A DNA stretch of 64,000 bases, from contig NZ_QTQP01000024.1 in NCBI RefSeq assembly GCF_003854275.1, forward strand, positions 1-64,000, in the 5' to 3' direction. Position numbers and translations under genes: made by a program. The notes below the pieces were generated by a model. The model was not told where the DNA came from, did no database searches, and saw only the letters and a list, made by a program, of their open reading frames with translations. This DNA comes from Burkholderia sp. Bp8963. Lineage in GTDB: Bacteria; Pseudomonadota; Gammaproteobacteria; Burkholderiales; Burkholderiaceae. Positions within the stretch are counted from its first letter, which is position 1. Each line of letters starts with the position of its first letter. This document shows, piece after piece, positions 57,547 to 64,000 of the stretch.

Positions 57547-59436
57547 ATGGCTGAAGGCAGCGAGAGCGCGCCGTTCGCGCTCTTGGACGATTGCGACTCG
57601 ACCGCGACCGCGCGGTCGAGTCGCTTGTATACGGGTTTCGTGCGCGAGCGGGTGTGCGCCGATCCCGCGCAGCTCGACGCGGTCGATGCGGCGCTCGCGC
57701 AGGACCTGCGTGACGGGCTGCATGCGGTCGTGGTCGGCGATTACGAATTCGGACGCAACCTGCAATGGGCGCAGCCGGGCAAGGCCCCGCTGCGCTTTTT
57801 GCTGTTTGCGCGCTGCGAGCGCCTGTCGCGCGACGAAGTCGGCGCGTGGCTCGCGGAACGCGACGGCGGTGCGGCCACGCCGTCGATCGCGGGCGTCGCG
57901 CATGTGACGAAGAGCGTGACGCGCGACGAATTCGATACGGCGATCGCCGCCGTGCACGAGGCATTGCGCGCGGGCGACTCGTACCAGGTCAATTACACGT
58001 ACCGGCTCCATTTCGACGTGTTCGGCACGCCGCTCGCGCTGTACCGGCGGCTGCGCGCGCGCCAGCCCGTGCGCTATGGCGCGCTGATCGCGCTGCCGGA
58101 GCGCGCGTGGGTCGTGTCGTGTTCGCCTGAGCTGTTCGTCGAGAAGCACGGCGACGTGCTGCGCGCACGGCCGATGAAGGGCACCGCACCGCGTTCGGAT
58201 GACCCGCAGCGCGATGCCGACGCGGCCGTGTTCCTCGCGAGCGACCCGAAGAACCGCGCGGAGAACGTGATGATCGTCGACCTGCTGCGCAACGACGTGT
58301 CGCGGATCGCGCGCACGGGCACGGTCAAGGTGCCCGCGCTGTTCTCGGTCGAGCCGTATGCGTCGGTGTGGCAGATGACGTCGACCGTCGAGGCCGGATG
58401 GCGCGCCGGCACCACGTTTGCCGGCATGCTGCGCGCGCTGTTCCCATGCGGCTCGATCACCGGCGCGCCGAAGCACAAGACGATGCAGTTGATCGACGCG
58501 ATCGAATCGACGCCGCGCGGCCTCTACACGGGTACGATCGGTTGGCTCGACGCGCCGAAGGAAGGCGTCGGCTGCGGCGATTTCTGCCTGTCGGTCGCGA
58601 TCCGCACGCTGACGCTCGATGCGATCGGCAGCGGCGTGGCCAGCGGAGATCCGGCCGGTGAAAAGTCGACCGTCGCACGCGGCCGGCGCACCGGCACGAT
58701 GGGGGTCGGCGCGGGGATCGTCCTCGACAGCGTCGCCGCCGACGAATATGCGGAGTGCGAATTGAAAGCGCGATTCCTGACCGATGCCGATCCCGGCTTC
58801 CAGCTGTTCGAAACGACTTGCGCGACGCGTGCGGACGGCATACGTCATGTCGACCGCCATCTCGCCCGGCTGCAACGCAGCGCGGACGCGCTCGGCTTCC
58901 GCTTCGATGCGGCGGCGCTGAGGCGCGAGATCGACGCACGTTGCGCGGCACTCGACGGCGACGGTCCGTACCGGATGAAACTGGCGCTGGCGAAGGACGG
59001 CACGGTCGAGATCATCGCAGCGCCGCTGAAGCCGCTGCCTGCGGGCCCCATTGGCGTGCTGTTCGCCGCCGACCATGGCTTCGCGCCGACGCATGCCGAC
59101 GACGCGCTGCTGCTGCACAAGACGACCCGCCGCGCCGATTACGATCACGCATGGCAGGCCGCCGAGGCACTCGGCTGTTTCGACATGCTGTTCGTCAACG
59201 AGCGTGGTGAAGTGACGGAGGGCGGTCGCTCGAACCTGTTCGTGAAGCTCGACGGTCAATGGGTGACGCCGCCGTTGTCGTGCGGCGTGCTGCCGGGCGT
59301 GATGCGCGGCGTGCTGCTCGACGACCCGTCGTTCGGCGCGACCGAGCGGGTCGTGACGCGCGACGACCTCGCGCGCGCGGAAGCGTTGCTGCTGACGAAC
59401 GCGTTGCGCGGCGCGGTCGATGCGGTGCTGAAATGA
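57547..59436 (+). CDS. pabB: Fused aminodeoxychorismate synthase component I and aminodeoxychorismate lyase
   Basis: A 629-residue fusion for p-aminobenzoate synthesis. The PabB part (1 to about 375) has the chorismate-binding signatures [66 protein letters not shown] and [18 protein letters not shown]. The PabC-like aminotransferase class IV part (about 410-629) contains [20 protein letters not shown] and [20 protein letters not shown]. Fusion spares a separate lyase gene. It sits directly behind dnaJ, so may share heat-shock transcripts, and supplies folate as folK does. Confidence 0.92.
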   Translation: MAEGSESAPFALLDDCDSTATARSSRLYTGFVRERVCADPAQLDAVDAALAQDLRDGLHAVVVGDYEFGRNLQWAQPGKAPLRFLLFARCERLSRDEVGAWLAERDGGAATPSIAGVAHVTKSVTRDEFDTAIAAVHEALRAGDSYQVNYTYRLHFDVFGTPLALYRRLRARQPVRYGALIALPERAWVVSCSPELFVEKHGDVLRARPMKGTAPRSDDPQRDADAAVFLASDPKNRAENVMIVDLLRNDVSRIARTGTVKVPALFSVEPYASVWQMTSTVEAGWRAGTTFAGMLRALFPCGSITGAPKHKTMQLIDAIESTPRGLYTGTIGWLDAPKEGVGCGDFCLSVAIRTLTLDAIGSGVASGDPAGEKSTVARGRRTGTMGVGAGIVLDSVAADEYAECELKARFLTDADPGFQLFETTCATRADGIRHVDRHLARLQRSADALGFRFDAAALRREIDARCAALDGDGPYRMKLALAKDGTVEIIAAPLKPLPAGPIGVLFAADHGFAPTHADDALLLHKTTRRADYDHAWQAAEALGCFDMLFVNERGEVTEGGRSNLFVKLDGQWVTPPLSCGVLPGVMRGVLLDDPSFGATERVVTRDDLARAEALLLTNALRGAVDAVLK

Positions 59437-59481
59437 CGTGTGCGATGCGGCGCTAGACTGTCGTCGTCTCCGTGCACAACG

Positions 59482-59522
59482 AAAAGCGCGGCGCCCCTGT
59501 AACGGGGCGCCGCGCTTTTTTT
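59482..59522. terminator. Bidirectional terminator between pabB and panB
   Basis: A perfect 15-bp stem AAAGCGCGGCGCCCC / GGGGCGCCGCGCTTT around TGTAAC, with T residues on one side and A residues on the other. It lies between convergent pabB and panB and can serve both. Confidence 0.93.
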
Positions 59523-59559
59523 CATGTCCGTCGGCCGGCGGCAGATCGCCGCCCGCACG

Positions 59560-60375
59560 TCAGAACGAATGTTCCGGGCCGGGGAACGTGCCGTCCTTCA
59601 CCGCACGCACATAGGCTTCGACGGCCGCATGGATGTTCGGCTGGCCTTGCATGAAATCCTTCACGAAACGCGGCCGCTTGCCGGGGAAGATGCCGAGCAT
59701 GTCGTGCAGCACGAGCACCTGGCCCGAGCAGTCCGCGCCCGCGCCGATGCCGATCGTCGGGATCTTCAGCATGTGCGTGACTTCCGACGCGACGAGCGTC
59801 GGCACCGCCTCGATCACCACGAGCTGCGCGCCCGCGTCCTCGATCGCGCGTGCGTCGCGCAGCAGCTGTGCGGCGCCGGATTCGGTCTTGCCCTGCACCT
59901 TGAAGCCGCCGAACGCATGCACCGACTGCGGCGTGAGGCCGACGTGCGCACACACGGGCACCGAACGCTCGACGAGGAAGCGCACGGTGTCGGCGAGCCA
60001 TTCGCCGCCTTCGAGCTTCACCATCTGCGCGCCTGCGCGCATCAGCTTGACGGCGCTCGCGAACGCGTCGGCCGGCGTGCCGTACGTGCCGAACGGCAGG
60101 TCCGCGACGACCAGCGCACCCGGTTGCGCGCGCGCGACGCATGCGGTGTGGTACGCGATGTCGTCGAGCGTGACGGGCAGCGTGGTCGTGTGGCCCTGCA
60201 GCACGTTGCCGAGCGAGTCGCCGATCAGCAGCACGTCCGCGCCCGCGCGGTCGAGCAGCGCGGCGAAGCTCGCGTCGTAGCAGGTCAGCATCGCAATCTT
60301 CTCGCCGGCGTCGCGCATTGCCTGCAGCTTGGGCACCGTCACGGCAGGCCGACTCGATTCCTGGAGATAGGTCAT
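59560..60375 (-). CDS. panB: 3-methyl-2-oxobutanoate hydroxymethyltransferase
   Basis: A 271-residue enzyme for the first step of pantothenate synthesis (ketopantoate from alpha-ketoisovalerate). Start [20 protein letters not shown]. Motifs: [77 protein letters not shown] and [20 protein letters not shown]. It lies 40 bp downstream of the deoxynucleoside kinase gene; panC is not adjacent. Confidence 0.96.
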   Translation of the reverse strand: MTYLQESSRPAVTVPKLQAMRDAGEKIAMLTCYDASFAALLDRAGADVLLIGDSLGNVLQGHTTTLPVTLDDIAYHTACVARAQPGALVVADLPFGTYGTPADAFASAVKLMRAGAQMVKLEGGEWLADTVRFLVERSVPVCAHVGLTPQSVHAFGGFKVQGKTESGAAQLLRDARAIEDAGAQLVVIEAVPTLVASEVTHMLKIPTIGIGAGADCSGQVLVLHDMLGIFPGKRPRFVKDFMQGQPNIHAAVEAYVRAVKDGTFPGPEHSF

Positions 60376-60415
60376 GGAAAATCCGGTTCGATGGGTGAAA
60401 AAGCGGCGAGACGCG

Positions 60416-61102
60416 TCAGCGCGTCGTCTCGCCCTTGACGAAGAACTCCTTGCGGCCACGCATCGTTTCGATGCGCTCGACCAGCAATGCGAGGTCTTCC
60501 GGGGATTCCAGCGGGTTCAGATGTTCCGCGGCGACCGTCAGCACCGGTGTGCGGTCGTAGTGATAGAAGAATTCGTTGTACGCGTCGACGAGCGCGCGCA
60601 GATAGGTGTCGCCGATCTGCAATTCCATTGGCAGGCCGCGCTTCTGGATCCGCGCGAACAGCACCTCGGGGCTCGCCTGCAGGTACACGACGAGATCGGG
60701 CGTGGGCGCCTCGCGCACGTCCAGGTGCGCCGACAGCGCACGATACAGCTGCCATTCATCGTCGGGCAGGTTTAGCCGCGCGAAGATCTCGTTCTTCTGC
60801 GGCATGAAATCGGCGACGACCGGCCGGCCCGTTTCCAGTGCGCCGATCAGTTCGCGCGCCTGCTGCGCGCGTTGCAGCGCGAACGACAGCTGCGTCGGCA
60901 GCGCATAGCGCGCGGTATCGCGATAGAAGCGTTCGAGAAACGGGTTGTCCTGCGGGCGTTCGAGCAGCGTCTGCATCGACCAGCGTTCCGCGAGCAGGCT
61001 CGCGAGCGTCGTCTTGCCGACCCCGATCGGGCCTTCGATCACGAGATAGCGGTGCGGCGCGCGCAGATCGGGCGCGGTGACGGTCAGCGGTGTCGGGTTC
61101 AT
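60416..61102 (-). CDS. Deoxynucleoside kinase family protein
   Basis: A 228-residue P-loop kinase. [20 protein letters not shown] contains the Walker A motif. [16 protein letters not shown] supplies the base-site Glu, and [20 protein letters not shown] and the lid [20 protein letters not shown] complete the deoxyadenosine/deoxyguanosine/deoxycytidine kinase pattern. The nucleoside preference cannot be told. Its start overlaps the folK stop by 4 bp (ATGA), and panB follows. Confidence 0.9.
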   Translation of the reverse strand: MNPTPLTVTAPDLRAPHRYLVIEGPIGVGKTTLASLLAERWSMQTLLERPQDNPFLERFYRDTARYALPTQLSFALQRAQQARELIGALETGRPVVADFMPQKNEIFARLNLPDDEWQLYRALSAHLDVREAPTPDLVVYLQASPEVLFARIQKRGLPMELQIGDTYLRALVDAYNEFFYHYDRTPVLTVAAEHLNPLESPEDLALLVERIETMRGRKEFFVKGETTR

Positions 61103-61635
61103 TGGCAGCGGTCCTTGTCCGCGCTGTCGGCCAGCACCTTCTGCAGCAGGCACTGACAGGTCTGGACCTTCTCGATGCGCTGGCTCGCGACCGCCGCGAG
61201 GAACGCGTCGGCGCGGCCGCGTGCCGGGATGTCGAGCGCCGGCTCGATCTCGACGAGCGGCACGAGCGCGAACGCGCGATCGGTCAGGCGCGGGTGCGGC
61301 ACGATCAGGTCGGGTTCGTCGATCGAGTCGGTGCCGAACAGCAGGATGTCGATGTCGAGCGTGCGCGGCGCGTTGCGGTACGGGCGCTCGCGCCCGAAGT
61401 GATGCTCGATCTTCTGGCAGAGGGCGAGCAGCTCGCGCGCGACGAGCGTCGTGTCGATCTTCACCGCGCAGTTGTAGTAGTCGTCGCCCCCGGCGTCGAC
61501 CGGGGCCGTGCGATACAGGCTCGACTTGTCGAGCACGGCGATCGTGCGCTGCTGGGCGAGACACACCACCGCGTCCTTCAGGGTCTGGCGTGCATCGCCG
61601 AGATTCGCCCCCAGGCCGAGATATGCAACCGTCAT
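61099..61635 (-). CDS. folK: 6-hydroxymethyl-7,8-dihydropterin pyrophosphokinase
   Basis: A 178-residue folate enzyme. Start MTVAYLGLGANLGDARQTLK. The family signature is RERPYRNAPRTLDIDILLFG with the metal-binding Asp residues, and VPHPRLTDRAFALVPLVEIE follows. Overlaps the kinase gene by 4 bp and lies 35 bp after pcnB. Together with pabB it supplies the folate pathway. Confidence 0.95.
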   Translation of the reverse strand: MTVAYLGLGANLGDARQTLKDAVVCLAQQRTIAVLDKSSLYRTAPVDAGGDDYYNCAVKIDTTLVARELLALCQKIEHHFGRERPYRNAPRTLDIDILLFGTDSIDEPDLIVPHPRLTDRAFALVPLVEIEPALDIPARGRADAFLAAVASQRIEKVQTCQCLLQKVLADSADKDRCQ

Positions 61636-61670
61636 GGCATCACTTCCTACGTCGTTCGCCGGCGAGCGCG

Positions 61671-63200
61671 TCAGTCTTCCGAATCGCCCGAATCGTCCGG
61701 GCCGCCCGGCGCCTGCTCGACGCCTTCGCCCGGCTTGCGATTCCTCGCACCGCCGCGGCGGCGCCGCTTGCGGGGCGATTTTTCCTTGGCCGCGCCCTGC
61801 GTGAGCAATGCCTCGCGGGCGGCCGCGTCGCCTTCGATGAAATCCGTCCACCACTGCCCGACGACCGGGTCCAGCTCGCCGGATTCGCAGCGTAACAGGA
61901 GGAAATCATACCCCGCTCTAAATCTTTGGTGTTCCAGCAGGCGCATCGCGCTGCGGCCGGAGCGCTTCTCGAGGCGCAGCTGCAGCCCCCAGATCTCGCG
62001 CATGTCGGCCGAGTAGCGCTTGTGGATCGCGAGCTTCTCGGTCTGCATGTCGAGCACGTCGTCCATCGCGCGATGCAGCGCGGGCACCGGGAATTCGCCG
62101 TCGGCCGTGTACTGCTCGAAGCGCTGGCGCATGTCGTGCCACAGCAGCGTCGCGAACAGGAAGCCCGGCGACACCGGCTTGCCGGCGCGCACGCGCGCGT
62201 CGGTGTTGTTCAGCGCGAGCGTGATGAATTTCTCGCCCTGCGGCTGCTCGAGCACGACGTCGAGGAGCGGCAGCAGGCCGTGATGCAGGCCTTCCTTGCG
62301 CAGCTGCTTCAGGCACGCGAGCGCATGGCCCGACAGCAGCAGCTTCAGCATCTCGTCGAACAGGCGCGCGGCCGGCACGTTGTTGATCAGGTCGGCGAGC
62401 GCGTTGATCGGCTCGCGCGTATGCGGCTCGATGTCGAAGCCGAGCTTCGCCGCGAAGCGCACGACGCGCAGCATCCGCACCGGGTCTTCGCGATAGCGGG
62501 TGGCCGGATCGCCGATCATCCGCAGCAGGCGGGCGCGCACGTCGGCCATCCCGTCGTGGTAGTCGAGCACCGTCTGCGTCGACGGGTCGTAGTACATCGC
62601 GTTGATCGTGAAGTCGCGGCGCGCGGCGTCTTCATGCTGATCGCCCCACACGTTGTCGCGCAGCACGCGGCCGCTCGCGTCGACTGCGTGCGTGCGCCGG
62701 TCGAGCTCGTCGCGCTTCAGGCGCTTCGGCGGTTCGTCCTCGGCGGGCGGCGCGTCGACGAGCGCGCGGAACGTCGACACCTCGATCAGCTCCTGGCCGA
62801 ACTGCACGTGGACGATCTGGAAGCGGCGGCCGATCACGCGCGCGCGGCGGAACAGGCGCTGCACCTCGGTCGGCGTCGCGTCGGTCGCGACGTCGAAGTC
62901 CTTCGGCGCGATGCCGAGCAGCAGGTCGCGGACCGCGCCGCCGACGATGAATGCGCGGAAGCCCGCCTGCTGCAGCGTGTCGGTCACGCGCACGGCGTTC
63001 TTCGAGATCAGCGCGGGATCGATGCCGTGCACGCTCACGGGCACGACGGTCGGCTCGTGGTTGTGCGTCTTTTTGGCGGCGGCGCGTGCGCCTTTCTTGC
63101 CGCGCGGGGTGGCCGGGGTGTGCGGAACGGCCGTTGCTTCGGCCTGGGGTTGCACGGCGTCGTCCTGGCCGAGCAGCTTGCGGATGAATTTTTTGATCAC
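61671..63200 (-). CDS. pcnB: Poly(A) polymerase I
   Basis: A 509-residue RNA polyadenylating enzyme. Start GTG at 63200. The nucleotidyltransferase core has FIVGGAVRDLLLGIAPKDFD with the catalytic Asp pair, RRDFTINAMYYDPSTQTVLD and RYREDPVRMLRVVRFAAKLG. N-terminal 55 residues and the C-terminal KEKSPRKRRRRGGARNRK are basic and low-complexity, typical for RNA binding in this family. The GTG is 6 bp downstream of the HAD phosphatase gene. Confidence 0.94.
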   Translation of the reverse strand: MIKKFIRKLLGQDDAVQPQAEATAVPHTPATPRGKKGARAAAKKTHNHEPTVVPVSVHGIDPALISKNAVRVTDTLQQAGFRAFIVGGAVRDLLLGIAPKDFDVATDATPTEVQRLFRRARVIGRRFQIVHVQFGQELIEVSTFRALVDAPPAEDEPPKRLKRDELDRRTHAVDASGRVLRDNVWGDQHEDAARRDFTINAMYYDPSTQTVLDYHDGMADVRARLLRMIGDPATRYREDPVRMLRVVRFAAKLGFDIEPHTREPINALADLINNVPAARLFDEMLKLLLSGHALACLKQLRKEGLHHGLLPLLDVVLEQPQGEKFITLALNNTDARVRAGKPVSPGFLFATLLWHDMRQRFEQYTADGEFPVPALHRAMDDVLDMQTEKLAIHKRYSADMREIWGLQLRLEKRSGRSAMRLLEHQRFRAGYDFLLLRCESGELDPVVGQWWTDFIEGDAAAREALLTQGAAKEKSPRKRRRRGGARNRKPGEGVEQAPGGPDDSGDSED

Positions 63201-63205
63201 GACGT

Positions 63206-63883
63206 TCAGAAGAGATCGAGGATGCGCCAGCCGCGGTTGCGTGCATGCGCGCGCAGCGTGTCGTCAGGGTTGGTCGCGATCGGGTCGGTGACCTTCTCGA
63301 GCAGCGGGATGTCGTTGTGCGAATCGCTGTAGAAGTAGCTGTGCTCGAAGTCGTCCCAGTGCTTGCCGAGCGATGCGAGCCACGTTTCGGTGCGGACGAT
63401 CTTGCCTTCGCGATAGCTCGGCGTGCCGGTCGGCCGGCCCGTGTAAGGCGAATCGGGGTGGCCGTCGGTCGTCTCGACCTCGCAGGCGATCAGCGTGTCG
63501 ACGCCGAACGCGCTCGCGATCGGCCGGGTGATGAACTCGTTGGTCGCGGTGACGATGCAGCACAGGTCGCCCGCATCGACGTGCTCGCGCACGAGTTCGA
63601 GCGCGGCGGGCAGCATCGCGGGCCGGATCACCTCGTGCATGAACTGCTCGTGCCATTGCGCGAGCTGCGCGCGCGAATACTTCGCGATCGGCGTGAGCAT
63701 CGCGGTCAGGTACGCGTGAATGTCGAGCTGGCCGGCCTTGTAGTCGGCGAAGAACTGGTCGTTCTGACGCGAGAAGCTTTCCGCGTCGACGATGCCGAGC
63801 TTCACCATGAAGCGACCCCATTCGTGGTCGCTATCGGTCGGGATCAGCGTGTGATCGAGGTCAAAGAGTGCCAGATTAGTCAT
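63206..63883 (-). CDS. HAD-IB family phosphatase (SerB-like)
   Basis: A 225-residue HAD phosphatase. LALFDLDHTLIPTDSDHEWG carries the DxDxT nucleophile motif; LCCIVTATNEFITRPIASAF has motif II; SYFYSDSHNDIPLLEKVTDP holds the acidic motif with SDSHND. It resembles phosphoserine-phosphatase-type proteins, but the substrate is unknown. It lies between hda and pcnB on the same strand. Confidence 0.9.
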   Translation of the reverse strand: MTNLALFDLDHTLIPTDSDHEWGRFMVKLGIVDAESFSRQNDQFFADYKAGQLDIHAYLTAMLTPIAKYSRAQLAQWHEQFMHEVIRPAMLPAALELVREHVDAGDLCCIVTATNEFITRPIASAFGVDTLIACEVETTDGHPDSPYTGRPTGTPSYREGKIVRTETWLASLGKHWDDFEHSYFYSDSHNDIPLLEKVTDPIATNPDDTLRAHARNRGWRILDLF

Positions 63884-63894
63884 GGGTGCGCATT

Positions 63895-64000
63895 TTACTC
63901 GAAGCGGTTTGAGCCCGTGCCCGGCGGCACGATGTCGTCGCCGGGGCGGGCCAGCATCCGGCGCAGCAGCGGCAGCGTGACGGCGCGCTTCTGCTCGAGC
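63895..64000 (-). CDS. hda: DnaA regulatory inactivator Hda, C-terminal fragment
   Basis: The last 34 codons of a minus-strand gene cut by the window edge. The readable end is LEQKRAVTLPLLRRMLARPG then DDIVPPGTGSNRFE and a TAA stop. The segment KRAVTLPLLRRML matches the end of Hda-type DnaA paralogues, and the position before the HAD phosphatase and pcnB fits Burkholderia. Only a fragment is visible, so the call is moderately secure. It ends 11 bp before the phosphatase gene start. Confidence 0.7.
   Translation of the reverse strand, partial: LEQKRAVTLPLLRRMLARPGDDIVPPGTGSNRFE

Overview
The window is a GC-rich, tightly packed chromosomal segment. Its gene content and order (yajC-secD-secF beside tgt-queA, oxyR-katG, recN-nadK-hrcA-hemH-hslR, grpE-trx-dnaK-dnaJ-pabB, panB-dgk-folK-pcnB-HAD-hda) are those of the main chromosome of a betaproteobacterium of the genus Burkholderia, probably the B. 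cepacia complex. Nearly all of it is core genome. I see no rRNA, tRNA, CRISPR array, prophage, insertion sequence or secretion-system island.

Layout. 1-3547: end of pntB, a YafY-type regulator with a VOC-fold protein and a candidate operator, and an RlmL-like RNA methyltransferase. 3592-9717: a membrane protein of the family labelled site-specific recombinase, then the pqiABC lipid-transport operon. 9974-11769: a cytochrome b561 followed by two YceI proteins. 12036-18135: the minus-strand queA-tgt-yajC-secD-secF block. 18297-25830: recG, the peroxide sensor oxyR, a 621-bp gap holding the katG leader, katG, a 54-residue membrane peptide gene and ubiA. 25838-33028: minus-strand proC, yggS and the glycolate oxidase genes glcF/E/D with a D-lactate-dehydrogenase-like paralogue upstream. 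33292-37175: cobalamin adenosyltransferase, hmp with an NsrR-like operator, a PIN toxin-antitoxin pair, and a DAHP synthase. 37539-47116: tldD, a Nit-type amidase, yhdP and the divergent glnE. 47255-59436: recN, nadK, hrcA, hemH, hslR, then the heat-shock genes grpE, a thioredoxin-fold gene, dnaK and dnaJ, and a fused pabB-pabC. 59560-64000: panB, deoxynucleoside kinase, folK, pcnB, a HAD phosphatase and the end of hda.

Stress defence is the main theme: peroxide (OxyR, KatG), nitric oxide (Hmp), heat (HrcA, GrpE, DnaK, DnaJ, Hsp15, with two visible sigma-32-type promoters), DNA damage (RecG, RecN) and membrane damage (PqiABC, YhdP). I found no obviously new multigene system. The least explained items are: two short reading frames with ribosome-binding sites in the long katG leader; a 54-codon frame antisense to the hslR end; the 54-residue peptide after katG; the CxxC thioredoxin-fold protein between grpE and dnaK; the mislabelled recombinase family protein; the TTG start of the second yceI, overlapped by a two-codon ATG frame; and several palindromes placed like operators.
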